A stretch of DNA of 64,000 nucleotides from an endosymbiont of unidentified scaly snail isolate Monju (GCF_000801295.1 NZ_AP012978.1:2339001-2403000); one strand, 5' to 3'. Positions 45,229 through 54,431 are shown, counted from the stretch's first letter. Notes: generated by a model from the sequence alone, not told the origin. A program made the numbers and translations.

Positions 45229-46268
45229 GCGAGCGCCTCACTCTGCTTTGGCTCCAATCCGGCGGTTGCGGCGGTTGCGGCGGTTGCGGCGGTTGCGGCG
45301 GTTGCGGCGGTTGCAGCATGTCGCTGCTCGATGCCGAGCACCCCGATCTCTACGGTGCACTCGAACTGTCGGACATCGAACTGCTCTGGCACCCTTCCTT
45401 GAGCGAGGCCAGTGCCGAGGAGTTTCTCGACCTGCTCGGACGCATCTCGCGCGGCGAACAACGCCTCGACATCCTCTGCCTCGAGGGCTCGGTGATGCAA
45501 GGCCCGGACGGCACCGGCCGCTTCCACCTGCTCGCCGGCAGCGGCCGCCCCATGCGCGACTGGCTTCGTGAACTGGCCGGGCTGGCGCGCCACGTGGTCG
45601 CCATCGGCAGTTGCGCGGCCTTCGGCGGCATCACCGCTGCCGGCGACAACCCCGGCGAGGCCTGTGGCCTGCAATACACGGGCGAACACCCCGGCGGCCT
45701 GCTTGGCGAGGACTGGCAGGCTGCCGGCGGCCTGCCGGTGATCAACATTGCCGGCTGCCCCATCCACCCCGGCTGGGTACTCGACTGCCTGGCACAGTTG
45801 GCGCTGGATGAACTGGACGAAGACGCACTCGACGAATACCACCGCCCGCGCAACTACACCGATCATCTGGTCCACCACGGCTGCCCGCGCAACGAGTACT
45901 ACGAATTCAAGGCCAGCGCCGAGAAGCCCGGCGATCAGGGCTGCATGATGGAGCACATGGGCTGTCTGGGCACCCAGGCGCGCGCCGATTGCAATATCCG
46001 CCCCTGGAACGGCGGCGGCTCCTGCCTCAAGGGCGGCTATGCCTGCATCAACTGCACCGCACCGGCCTTCGAAACCCCCAATCACCCCTTCCAGGAGACG
46101 CCCAAGCTGGGGGGTATTCCGATCGGCCTGCCCAGCGATATGCCCAAGGCCTGGTTCGTGGCCCTGGCCTCGCTGGCCAAGGCCGCCATCCCCGAACGTC
46201 TGCGCCGCAACGCGGTGGCCGAACACATCGAGGTGCCGCCCACCGGCGGCCGGCGGAGGCGACCATGA
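45225..46268 (+). CDS. hupU: Regulatory (H2-sensing) hydrogenase small subunit, with repeat-expanded cluster motif
   Basis: 347 residues, no signal peptide, so cytoplasmic as expected for HupU/HoxB. Other cluster ligands are in place: GSCAAFGG, NIAGCPIHPGW, HHGCPRNEYYEF, CMMEHMGCLG and CIN-type motifs. The N-terminal proximal motif normally reads SGGCGGC before SMSLL; here the Gly-Gly-Cys triplet is repeated six times (bases 45261-45314), adding about 12 residues and four cysteines compared with the usual two repeats. It partners HupV and reports H2 to HupT. In frame, but perhaps inactive. Confidence 0.9.
   Translation: MSERLTLLWLQSGGCGGCGGCGGCGGCGGCSMSLLDAEHPDLYGALELSDIELLWHPSLSEASAEEFLDLLGRISRGEQRLDILCLEGSVMQGPDGTGRFHLLAGSGRPMRDWLRELAGLARHVVAIGSCAAFGGITAAGDNPGEACGLQYTGEHPGGLLGEDWQAAGGLPVINIAGCPIHPGWVLDCLAQLALDELDEDALDEYHRPRNYTDHLVHHGCPRNEYYEFKASAEKPGDQGCMMEHMGCLGTQARADCNIRPWNGGGSCLKGGYACINCTAPAFETPNHPFQETPKLGGIPIGLPSDMPKAWFVALASLAKAAIPERLRRNAVAEHIEVPPTGGRRRRP
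45261..45314 (+). repeat. GGCGGTTGC nine-base tandem array, six copies
   Basis: Six perfect copies of GGCGGTTGC in the hupU frame encode (Gly-Gly-Cys)6. The proximal [4Fe-4S] ligand motif CxxC lies inside the array. Unit perfection implies recent expansion by slippage. Confidence 0.92.
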
Positions 46269-47712
46269 GCCGGCGGCTATACGGTCCTTTCAACCGTGTC
46301 GAGGGCGATCTCGAGGTGCAGGTCGAGATCGAAGACGGCCGTATCAAAGCCGCCTGGGTCAACTCGCCCCTGTTCCGCGGCTTCGAACAGATCCTGCACG
46401 GCCGCGACCCACGCGACGCCCTGGTCTACACACCCCTCGCATCTGCGGCATCTGCTCGGTCTCGCAGTCGGTGGCCGCGGCCTCCGCGCTGCGCGAGGCC
46501 ATGGGGCTCGAGATGCCCGACAACGGCCGCCTGGCGACCAACCTGGTGCTCGCCTGCGAGAACCTGGCCGATCACCTGACCCATTTCTACCTGTTCTTCA
46601 TGCCCGATTTCGCGCGCGAGGCCTACGCCGATCACCCTTGGCACGCGGCCATTACGGAACGCTTTCGCGCGCAGACCGGACGCTGCGCACGCGAGGTGCT
46701 GCCTGCGCGTGCAGCCTTCCTGCACCTGACCGGCATCCTCGCCGGCAAGTGGCCGCACAGCCTGAGCATCCAGCCCGGCGGCTCGACCCGCCCGCTCGAG
46801 CCCCAGGAGCGCATCCGCCTGCGCCAGATCGTCGGCCAGTTCCGACAGTTCCTCGAGACCACCCTGTTCGGCGACGCACTCGAATCGGTCGCTGCGCTGG
46901 ACTCCCCCGACGCGCTGGACGACTGGGCCGAACGTCACGCCGACAGCGACTTCGGGCGTTTCCTGCAGGTCGCCGGGGCGCTGGATCTCGCCACCATCGG
47001 CCGCGGCCCCGACCGCTTCCTGAGCTTCGGCGCCTACGCACAGGCCGATGGCCACCTGTTCGCGCGCGGCACCTGGGCAGATGGCGAACGCGGTGCGCTC
47101 GATCCCTCGGCCATCCGCGAGGACGTGAGCTGCAGCTGGATGCGGTCGCAGAACGGCCCGCGCCATCCACGCGAAGGCGCCACCCTGCCAGCCGCCGACA
47201 AGCCCGGGGCCTACAGCTGGTGCAAGGCGCCGCGCCTGGATGGCCAGGTGATGGAGACCGGCGCACTGGCTCGCCAGCTGATCGACGACCACCCGCTGAT
47301 CCGCGCCCTGGTCGCCCAGAGCGGTGGCAATGTGCGCAACCGCGTGATCGCGCGCCTGCTGGAGCTGGCGCGCCTGGTGCCGGTAATGGAAGACTGGGTG
47401 TTGGAGCTGCGCCCGCGCGAGCCCTTCTGCCTCGACGCCCCGGTCCCCGACGAGGCCGAGGGTGCCGGGCTGGTGGAGGCCGCGCGCGGCAGCCTGGGCC
47501 ACTGGCTGCGGATACGCAACGGGCGCATCCTCAACTACCAGATCATCGCCCCGACCACCTGGAACTTCTCGCCGCGCGACGCCGAAGGCACCCCTGGCGC
47601 GCTGGAGCAGGCGCTCGTCGGGTTGGCCGTCGGGCCAGACGGGCGCGACGCGGTGGCCATCCAGCACGTGGTGCGCTCCTTCGACCCCTGCATGGTCTGC
47701 ACGGTGCACTGA
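46265..47712 (+). pseudogene. hupV: Regulatory hydrogenase large subunit, frameshifted by an AC duplication
   Basis: The start ATG 46265 overlaps the hupU stop. The frame shifts at (AC)3, bases 46428-46433, just before the first metal-site motif; with (AC)2 it reads ...DALVYTPRICGICSVSQS, as in HupV/HoxC (about 481 residues). L1 is RICGICSVS and L2 is DPCMVCTVH ending the protein, without the cleavable tail, which is the regulatory type. As read, translation from 46265 ends early at 46577-46579, so no complete HupV is made. Confidence 0.87.
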
Positions 47713-47713
47713 G

Positions 47714-49096
47714 ATGAACGCCCTGAGCCGCCTCGCCACCGACCAACCGACCACCTGGCGCATCCGTGTGCGTGGCATCGTGCAGGGCGTGGGCTTCCGC
47801 CCGGCGGTGTGGCGGCTGGCGCGCACGCTGGGCCTGTCCGGCGAGGTCCTCAACGATGGTGACGGCGTGGCGATCCGCCTGCACGGCCTGGCCGCCGAGA
47901 TCGACGACTTCATGACCCGGCTGCGCCGCGATCCGCCCCCGCTGGCACGCATCGACACCCTCGAGACACTGCGCCAGCGCAAGCGGCGGCCGCGCAAGCC
48001 GCTGGCGCTGATGGCGCGCGACCTCGAGGTGATCGCACGCTACCGCACCCTCTCCACCACCGAGCAGCGCGCGCTGGAGGACCGCGCCGCCCCCATCGTG
48101 CTGCTCGAGCACCCCGGCCCCGAGCAACTGCCCGAGGCCGTCGCTCCCGGTAGCGGCGCACTGGGCTTCATGCTGCCCCATTCGCCACTGCATCACCTGC
48201 TGGCGCGGCATTTCGACACCCCGCTGGTCTTCACCTCGGGTAACGCCTCGGGCCGCCCCCAGTGCACCGACAACGACGAAGCACTCGCCAGACTGGGCGC
48301 GATCGCCGACGCCTTCCTGCTGCACGACCGCGCCATCGTCAACCGCGTGGACGACTCGGTGCTGCGCCTGATCGATGGCACACCCGCGCCCCTGCGCCGT
48401 GCACGCGGCTTCGCGCCCACGCCCCTGCCCCTGCCGCCGGGGCTGGAGGACGCCCCGCCGCTGCTCGCCCTCGGCGGCGAGCTGAAGAACACCTTCTGCC
48501 TGCTGCGCGAGGGGCAGGCCACCCTCTCGCAGCACATCGGAGACCTGGAGCAGGCCGACACCTGGCGCGACTGGCAGGACCAGCTCGAACGCTTTGCCAG
48601 GCTGTTCGCACACCGCCCCCAGGCCATCGCCATCGACGGCCATCCCGGCTACCGCAGCAGTGCCTGGGGCCGCGACCGGGCCACGCGCGAGGGCCTGCCG
48701 CTGATCACCGTGCAACATCATCACGCCCACCTGGCCGCCTGCCTGGCCGAGCACGGCGTGCCGGCGGATGCCGGTCCCTCGCTGGGTATCGTGCTCGACG
48801 GCATCGGCCACGGCGAGGACGGCAGCGGCTGGGGCGGTGAACTGCTGGTTGGCGACTACCGGGACTTCCGCCGAATCGCGCGGCTGCGTCCGGCGGCCCT
48901 GCCCGGCGGCGCGCAGGCCATGCGCGAACCTTGGCGCAACTTGGCCGCGCGGCTGCTGGCCGAGCAGCTCTGCGAGCGCCTGCGTGCGGCAGATCTGCAA
49001 GTACTTATTCACCGGCAGGTACCTGCCAACGATGGGGGGCTGGCGCTCGGCCAGGCCTGCATTGCGGCGGCGCGCCTGCGCGAGCAACGGAGGTAG
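47714..49096 (+). CDS. hypF: HypF carbamoyltransferase, reduced form with two apparent internal deletions
   Basis: 460 residues against about 750 in E. coli HypF. The acylphosphatase domain is present (RGIVQGVGFRPAVW, about residue 20) and the Kae1-like part has VQHHHAHLAACLAEHG and DGIGHGEDGSGWGGE. After ARIDTLETL the chain goes straight to RQRKRRPRKPLALM, so both Cys4 zinc motifs and the first part of the YrdC domain are missing. A second gap follows EPWRNLAARLL, where the SxGRLFDA region is absent before PANDGGLALGQA. Each junction is in frame. HypF makes the cyanide ligands; whether this form works is doubtful. Confidence 0.88.
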   Translation: MNALSRLATDQPTTWRIRVRGIVQGVGFRPAVWRLARTLGLSGEVLNDGDGVAIRLHGLAAEIDDFMTRLRRDPPPLARIDTLETLRQRKRRPRKPLALMARDLEVIARYRTLSTTEQRALEDRAAPIVLLEHPGPEQLPEAVAPGSGALGFMLPHSPLHHLLARHFDTPLVFTSGNASGRPQCTDNDEALARLGAIADAFLLHDRAIVNRVDDSVLRLIDGTPAPLRRARGFAPTPLPLPPGLEDAPPLLALGGELKNTFCLLREGQATLSQHIGDLEQADTWRDWQDQLERFARLFAHRPQAIAIDGHPGYRSSAWGRDRATREGLPLITVQHHHAHLAACLAEHGVPADAGPSLGIVLDGIGHGEDGSGWGGELLVGDYRDFRRIARLRPAALPGGAQAMREPWRNLAARLLAEQLCERLRAADLQVLIHRQVPANDGGLALGQACIAAARLREQRR

Positions 49097-49101
49097 GAAT
49101 C

Positions 49102-49386
49102 ATGTGTCTGGGCATTCCGGGACAGATCGTGGAGATCGTCGATCACGAAAACCTGCTGGCGCGGGTGGACGTCTCCGGCGTGCGCCGCGAGATCAACATC
49201 GCCTGCATCGTCGATGACGCGCACCCGCCCGAGGCCTGCGTCGGCGACTGGGTGCTGGTGCATGTCGGCTTCGCCATGAGCCGCATCGACGAGGCCGAGG
49301 CGCGCAAGACACTCGCGCTGCTCGACCAGCTCGGCGAGGTGGAGGCCGAACTCGCGACCATGCGCGCCAGCGAGGCGCCAGCATGA
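49102..49386 (+). CDS. hypC: Hydrogenase maturation chaperone HypC
   Basis: 94 residues starting MCLGIPGQIVEI, with Cys2 as iron-delivery ligand and the conserved GDWVLVHVGFAMSRIDEAEA. It forms the HypCD complex where the Fe(CN)2CO group is built. Preceded by GGAGG. A coupled start follows for the SIS-domain gene. Confidence 0.96.
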   Translation: MCLGIPGQIVEIVDHENLLARVDVSGVRREINIACIVDDAHPPEACVGDWVLVHVGFAMSRIDEAEARKTLALLDQLGEVEAELATMRASEAPA

Positions 49387-50063
49387 ACGATACCCTCGAC
49401 GCCCTCTACCCCTTTCTCGCCGGCGGCGCCAAGGACCCGCAGGCCGAGCAGGAGGCGCTGTGCGAGTCGGTGCGCCGCAAGGCCACGCACAGCGTGGAGG
49501 TCAAGCAGGACTTCTTCGCGCGCAACACCGAGGCGCTGATCGCCTGTGCCCGCGACCTGGCCGCACGCTACCGTGAAGGCGGGCGCCTGTTCACCATGGG
49601 CAACGGCGGCTCGAGCTGCGATGCGGCCCACCTGGCAGTGGAGTTCCAGCACCCGGTGACCACCGGGCGGCCCGCGCTGCCGGCGATGAACCTGGTCATG
49701 GACGCCGCCATGTGCTCGGCGGTGGCCAATGACGTGGGCGTGGAGCATGTCTTCGTGCGCCAACTCGAGGCCCATGCCCGCGCCGGCGACGCCCTGGCCG
49801 GCTTCTCCACCAGCGGCAATTCCGCCAACCTGATGCGTGCCTTCGCCCGTGCCCGCGAACTGGGCCTGTTGACCATCGGCTTCGCCGGAGGTGACGGCGG
49901 CGAGATGCGCGCCTCGGGCCTGCTGGACCACTGCCTGGTGGTCGAGACCGACTCCATCCACCGTGTGCAGGAAGTGCACGTGGCCTGTTACCACATCCTC
50001 TGGGATCTGACACACACACTGCTCGCCGACAGCCGCGGGCATGCGGGAGGGAAGACATCATGA
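49383..50063 (+). CDS. SIS-domain sugar isomerase-like protein (GmhA-like) inside the hyp operon
   Basis: 226 residues. The SIS domain resembles sedoheptulose-7-phosphate isomerase GmhA: FTMGNGGSSCDAAHLAVEFQHPV (phosphate loop, about residues 69-91), FSTSGNSANLMRAFARA (about 140), VVETDSIHRVQEVHVACYHILWDL at the end with the His/Glu pair. It overlaps hypC and hypD by four bases each, so it is a true operon member and not a stray gene. Heptose synthesis is normally encoded with LPS genes, so a maturation-linked role, for example on a small phosphosugar or a ligand source, is possible but unproven. Confidence 0.82.
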   Translation: MNDTLDALYPFLAGGAKDPQAEQEALCESVRRKATHSVEVKQDFFARNTEALIACARDLAARYREGGRLFTMGNGGSSCDAAHLAVEFQHPVTTGRPALPAMNLVMDAAMCSAVANDVGVEHVFVRQLEAHARAGDALAGFSTSGNSANLMRAFARARELGLLTIGFAGGDGGEMRASGLLDHCLVVETDSIHRVQEVHVACYHILWDLTHTLLADSRGHAGGKTS

Positions 50064-51052
50064 AATTCGTCGACGAGTTCCGCGACCCGGACAAGGCACG
50101 CGCCCTGATCCGCGAGATCGAGACCCTGCTGCCGCACATTCCGCGCGCAGACGAGCGGCCGCTGCAAATCATGGAATTCTGCGGGGGACACACCCACACC
50201 ATCTTCCGCTACGGCCTGGAGCAGATGCTGCCCGGGGCCATCGAGCTGGTGCACGGCCCCGGCTGCCCGGTGTGCGTGCTGCCGATGGGGCGGGTGGACG
50301 ACTGCGTGGCGCTGGCCGAGCGTCCCGAGGTGATCTTCTTCGCACTCGGCTTCGAGACCACCATGCCCAGCACCGCGCTCACCGTGCTGGCGGCCGAGCG
50401 CGAGGGCATCGACAACTTCTCACTGTTCTGCAACCACATCACCACGGTGCCGACCATCAAGGCCATCCTCGATTCGCCGGACATGCAGATCGACGCCTTC
50501 CTCGCACCGGGACACGTGAGCATGGTGGTCGGTGAGGCGCCCTTCCGCTTCGTCGCCGAAGACTACGGCAAGCCCATCGTCATCACCGGCTTCGAGCCAC
50601 TCGACATCCTGCAATCGCTGTGGATGGTGATCCGCCAGCTCGCCGAGGGCCGCTGCGAGGTCGAGAACCAGTACCGGCGCATCGTGCCGCCCGAGGGCAA
50701 CAGCGCCGGCCTGGAAGCGGTGGCCAAGGTCTTCGAGCTGCGCGAGTTCTTCGAGTGGCGCGGCCTGGGCTCGATCGACCATTCGGGCGTGCGCATGCGC
50801 GAGGAATACGCGCACTTCGACGCCGAACGCAAGTTCCCGGTGCCCAGCCTGAAGATCGCCGATCCGCGCTCCTGCCAGTGCGGCGAGGTGCTCAAGGGCG
50901 TGATCCGCCCCTGGGAGTGCAAGGTCTACGGGCGCCAGTGCACCCCGCAGACACCGATGGGCGCGCTCATGGTCTCCTCCGAGGGAACCTGCGCCGCCTA
51001 CTACCAGTACGGCCGCCTGGCCGTCGAGGCACAGCGAGGGCAGGCAGGATGA
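50060..51052 (+). CDS. hypD: Hydrogenase maturation protein HypD, apparent internal deletion
   Basis: 330 residues against about 373. N-terminal KFVDEFRDP, the active Cys in CGGHTHTIF, GPGCPVCVLP and the C-terminal 4Fe-4S region (CQCGEVLKG, CKVYGRQCTP, SSEGTCAAYYQY) are present. After ALAERPEVIF the next residues are FALGFETTMP, whereas HypD relatives have about 47 residues here, including the highly conserved FGDxxRVPG motif. The gap is in frame. HypD carries the iron centre for CN and CO attachment, so loss of this segment probably abolishes function. Confidence 0.88.
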   Translation: MKFVDEFRDPDKARALIREIETLLPHIPRADERPLQIMEFCGGHTHTIFRYGLEQMLPGAIELVHGPGCPVCVLPMGRVDDCVALAERPEVIFFALGFETTMPSTALTVLAAEREGIDNFSLFCNHITTVPTIKAILDSPDMQIDAFLAPGHVSMVVGEAPFRFVAEDYGKPIVITGFEPLDILQSLWMVIRQLAEGRCEVENQYRRIVPPEGNSAGLEAVAKVFELREFFEWRGLGSIDHSGVRMREEYAHFDAERKFPVPSLKIADPRSCQCGEVLKGVIRPWECKVYGRQCTPQTPMGALMVSSEGTCAAYYQYGRLAVEAQRGQAG

Positions 51053-52071
51053 ACGGAACCATCACCCTGGCGCACGGCGCCGGCGGGCGGGCGATGCGTG
51101 AGCTGATCGACACGCTGTTCGTCGGCGGCTATGGCAACGACCTGCTGGCCGCGCTCGAGGACCAGGCACGACTGGAACTCGATGCCCTGGTCGCGCGCGG
51201 CGACCGCCTGGCCTTCACCACCGACAGCTACGTCGTCGATCCGCTGTTCTTTCCCGGCGGCGACATCGGCAAGCTGGCGATCACCGGCACGGTCAACGAC
51301 CTGGCCGTCGGCGGCGCCCGCCCACTGTACCTCTCCTGCGGGATGATCCTCGAGGAGGGCCTGCCGCTGGACACCCTGCGTCGGGTGGTCGCCTCCATGA
51401 AGGCCACCGCCGACGAGGCCGGGGTGCAGATCGTCACCGGCGACACCAAGGTCGTGCACCGGGGCGCGGCCGACAAGCTGTTCATCAACACCGCCGGCAT
51501 CGGGGTCATCCCTGCCGGGGTGGACATCCGCGCGGCACGTGCCCGACCGGGTGACCGCATCCTGGTCAACGGCTGGATCGGCGATCACGGTGCGGCCATC
51601 GTCGATGCCCGGGGCGAGCTGGCGCTGGACAACCCGGTGGAGACCGACTGCCAGCCACTCGGTGGCCTGGTGGAGGCCATGCTCGCCGCCTGCCCCGACA
51701 TCCACTGCCTGCGCGACGCCACCCGCGGGGGACTCGCCGGGGTACTCAACGAGTTCGCCACCGCCAGCAGCTGTGCGCTGCACATCGAGGAGACGGCCGT
51801 GCCGATCCGCGATACGGTGCGCGGGGTATGCGAGATCCTCGGCCTGGACCCGCTGTACCTGGCCAACGAGGGCAAGCTGGTGGCCATCGTCGCACCCGAG
51901 GACGCCGAGCCCGTGCTCGAGGCCATGCGCGCCCACCCGGCCGGGCGCGACGCCGCCATCATCGGCGAGGTGACCGAGTCGCCCGCCGGCAGCGTGATCC
52001 TGCACACCGGCTTCGGTGGCGAACGCATCGTCGATCTGCTGGTTGGCGAACAACTCCCGAGAATCTGCTGA
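51049..52071 (+). CDS. hypE: Hydrogenase maturation protein HypE
   Basis: 340 residues, normal. The N-terminal LAHGAGGRAMRELI, the ATP region DSYVVDPLFFPGGDIGKLAITGTVNDLAVGGA, DATRGGLAGVLNE and the C-terminal Cys in QLPRIC that carries thiocyanate. It dehydrates carbamoyl-Cys from HypF. Appears intact, unlike hypF and hypD. Confidence 0.96.
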   Translation: MNGTITLAHGAGGRAMRELIDTLFVGGYGNDLLAALEDQARLELDALVARGDRLAFTTDSYVVDPLFFPGGDIGKLAITGTVNDLAVGGARPLYLSCGMILEEGLPLDTLRRVVASMKATADEAGVQIVTGDTKVVHRGAADKLFINTAGIGVIPAGVDIRAARARPGDRILVNGWIGDHGAAIVDARGELALDNPVETDCQPLGGLVEAMLAACPDIHCLRDATRGGLAGVLNEFATASSCALHIEETAVPIRDTVRGVCEILGLDPLYLANEGKLVAIVAPEDAEPVLEAMRAHPAGRDAAIIGEVTESPAGSVILHTGFGGERIVDLLVGEQLPRIC

Positions 52072-52080
52072 GGACTCCCC

Positions 52081-52785
52081 ATGACCATCCTGAGCGTCCT
52101 GTTGATGAGCCTGCTGATCGGCATGCGCCACGCCCTGGAGAGCGATCACCTCGCCGCCGTGGCCTCGCTGGCCACCCGTTCGCCTTCGCTGCGCCAGACC
52201 GTGCGCCTGGGCGCCACCTGGGGCCTGGGCCACACCCTCACCCTGTTCCTCTTCGGCTCGGTGGTACTGTGGATGGATACGGTGATGCCGGAGCGGCTGG
52301 CGCACTGGCTGGAGTTCGCCGTCGGCCTGATGCTGGTGGGGCTCGGCATCGACGTGCTGCGCCGCCTGTGGCGCGAGCGGGTGCACTTCCACGTGCATCG
52401 CCACAACGACGGCACCGTGCACTTCCATGCCCATTCCCACCAGGGACAACGCGCCCACGACACGGACGCACACCGGCACGAGCACCCGCAGGGCTTCCCG
52501 CTGCGCGCCCTGCTGGTCGGCCTGGTGCACGGCATGGCCGGCTCGGCCGCACTGATCCTGCTCACCCTGCAGACCCTGCACGACCCCTGGCTGGGCATGC
52601 TCTACATGCTGGTGTTCGGGATCGGCTCCATCCTCGGCATGGGCGCCGTCTCGGTGGTCATCGCCTGGCCGCTGAAGGCCACCGGCCGGCGCCTGACCTG
52701 GGCCCACAACGGCCTGCAGGCCACCATCGGCCTGTTCACCCTGGGCAGCGGGCTGTGGATCGCGTTGGAGAGTGCGCCGGTGTAA
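52081..52785 (+). CDS. Nickel/cobalt transporter (UreH/NicO-like)
   Basis: 234 residues with about six membrane helices. The nickel-binding helix reads LLIGMRHALESDHLAAV (HxxxxDH, about residues 17-23), and HGMAGSAALILL follows near residue 158. A His-rich loop of about 45 residues (HFHVHRHNDGTVHFHAHSH) between helices 3 and 4 suits metal capture. It ends the hydrogenase operon, nine bases after hypE, so nickel supply for HupSL is its likely job. Confidence 0.87.
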   Translation: MTILSVLLMSLLIGMRHALESDHLAAVASLATRSPSLRQTVRLGATWGLGHTLTLFLFGSVVLWMDTVMPERLAHWLEFAVGLMLVGLGIDVLRRLWRERVHFHVHRHNDGTVHFHAHSHQGQRAHDTDAHRHEHPQGFPLRALLVGLVHGMAGSAALILLTLQTLHDPWLGMLYMLVFGIGSILGMGAVSVVIAWPLKATGRRLTWAHNGLQATIGLFTLGSGLWIALESAPV

Positions 52786-52791
52786 CTCCTC

Positions 52792-52889
52792 GATGGGCAC
52801 GCTACGCTTTGCCCATCCTACAGACCCTCCTGGATTTCATATCCATTCCGAGCACGTAGGATGGGCAAAGGCCGCAGCCCGTGCCCATC
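52792..52889. repeat. BIME-like inverted repeat at the right border of the hydrogenase island
   Basis: Left arm 52792-52821 (GATGGGCACG...TTTGCCCATCCTAC) and right arm 52856-52889 (GTAGGATGGGCAAAG...CGTGCCCATC) are inverted copies around 34 bases. The right arm runs into the hisD stop. Elements of this look are common REP-type palindromes; here it may also end both convergent genes. Confidence 0.75.
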
Positions 52890-54201
52890 AGGGCCGACCA
52901 CGATCCTTCAGACGATACTCCGCCGAGCGCGCATGCGCCTCCAGGCCCTCGCCGCGCGCCAGGGTGGACGCGGTGCGCCCCAAGGTGTCGGCACCCTCGG
53001 GCGAGACCAGGATCAGGCTGGAGCGTTTCTGGAAGTCATAGACACCCAGCGGCGAGCTGAAGCGCGCGGTGCGCGAGGTGGGCAGCACGTGGTTGGGGCC
53101 GGCGCAGTAGTCGCCCAGCGGCTCGGAGGTATGGCGGCCCATGAAGATGGCGCCGGCATGGCGAATCTTCTCCGCGTATTCGCGCGGGTTCTCCACTGAC
53201 AGCTCCAGGTGCTCGGGCGCGATGTGGTTGGCCACCTCGGCGGCCTCGTCGAGGTCGCGCACGCGGATCAGGGCACCGCGGGTGCGCAGCGCCGTTTCGA
53301 TGATCTCGCGCCGCTGCATGCCGGGCAGCAGGCGGTCGATGGCGGCCTCGACCTGGTCCAGGAATTCGCCGTCGGGACAGAGCAGGATGGATTGGGCGTC
53401 CTCGTCGTGCTCGGCCTGCGAGAACAGGTCCATGGCGATCCACTCCGGATCGGTCTTGCCGTCGCAGATCACCAGAATCTCGGAAGGGCCGGCGACCATG
53501 TCGATGCCGACCTGGCCGAACACGGTGCGCTTGGCGGTGGCCACATAGATGTTGCCGGGGCCGACGATCTTGTCCACCGCGGGCACCGACTCGGTGCCAT
53601 AGGCCAGCGCGGCCACGGCCTGGGCGCCACCGACGCGGAACACCCGGTCCACGCCGCACTCGAAGGCCGCGGCCAGCACCAGCTCGTTGAACTCGCCGCC
53701 GGGAGTGGGCACCACCATGATCAGTTCACCCACGCCGGCAACCTTGGCCGGCAGGGCGTTCATCAGCACCGAGGAGGGATAGGCCGCCTTGCCTCCGGGC
53801 ACGTACAGCCCGACCCGGTCGAGCGGGGTGACCTTCTGGCCGAGCAGGGTGCCGTCGGCCTCGGTGTACTCCCAGCCGGCGAGCTTCTGGTGTTCGGCAT
53901 AGGCGCGCACCCGGTCGGCGGCGTGCTTGAGCGCCTGCTGCTGCTCGGCGGGGATGGCGTGCCACGCCTGCTCCAGGCGCGCCAGCGGCACCTCGAGATC
54001 GGCCGCGTCACCAGCCTGCCAGCCATCGAAGCGGTTGGTGTAGTCGATCAGCGCCGCGTCGCCGCGCGCGCGGATCTCGGCGATGACCTCCTGCACCACC
54101 TGGTTGACCCCGGCATCCGAGACCGAATCCCAGGCCAGCAGGGCATCGAGGCGCTGCATGAAGTCCCCGTCGGAGGAGTCGAGTTTGTGTATCTCGGCCA
54201 T
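52888..54201 (-). CDS. hisD: Histidinol dehydrogenase
   Basis: 437 residues. A zinc enzyme doing the last two NAD-dependent steps of histidine synthesis. Landmarks: [19 protein letters not shown] (about residue 130), [24 protein letters not shown], the catalytic [14 protein letters not shown] with His and Glu, and [26 protein letters not shown]. The neighbouring hisG is upstream; hisC, normally next, is 20 kb away. Confidence 0.97.
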   Translation of the reverse strand: MAEIHKLDSSDGDFMQRLDALLAWDSVSDAGVNQVVQEVIAEIRARGDAALIDYTNRFDGWQAGDAADLEVPLARLEQAWHAIPAEQQQALKHAADRVRAYAEHQKLAGWEYTEADGTLLGQKVTPLDRVGLYVPGGKAAYPSSVLMNALPAKVAGVGELIMVVPTPGGEFNELVLAAAFECGVDRVFRVGGAQAVAALAYGTESVPAVDKIVGPGNIYVATAKRTVFGQVGIDMVAGPSEILVICDGKTDPEWIAMDLFSQAEHDEDAQSILLCPDGEFLDQVEAAIDRLLPGMQRREIIETALRTRGALIRVRDLDEAAEVANHIAPEHLELSVENPREYAEKIRHAGAIFMGRHTSEPLGDYCAGPNHVLPTSRTARFSSPLGVYDFQKRSSLILVSPEGADTLGRTASTLARGEGLEAHARSAEYRLKDRGRP

Positions 54202-54230
54202 TGGCTCTTGCCTCAGTTCAATTCGGTTTC

Positions 54231-54421
54231 ACCACCAAGACCACGAAGCACACAAGGTCTTCGACAGCTGCAATCCCGGTCACCCTCGGGAAACTGAACA
54301 AGTGCACCTTCTCCTCCCCCATGAGATGGGGAGGCTGGGAGGCCCCCCTCCCGACCTCCCCCGCTTGCGGGGGAGGAGCCTTGTCCGGCGTTTCCTTCGT
54401 GTCCTTCGTGCTCTTTGTGGT
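54231..54421. repeat. MITE-like palindromic element between hisG and hisD
   Basis: Imperfect terminal inverted repeats of about 27 bp: ACCACCAAGACCACGAAGC... (54231-54256) and ...CCTTCGTGCTCTTTGTGGT (54394-54421). Inside is a perfect 10-bp stem, CCTCCCCCGC/GCGGGGGAGG (54355-54376). No open frame of meaning is present. The element breaks the usual tight spacing of hisG and hisD and could act as a terminator or RNA-stability site. Confidence 0.7.
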
Positions 54422-54431
54422 CGGTAAAAAA

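Noticed and set aside
45261-45314. CRISPR-like array
   Set aside because: The units are nine bases, contiguous and in the reading frame of hupU; there are no spacers.
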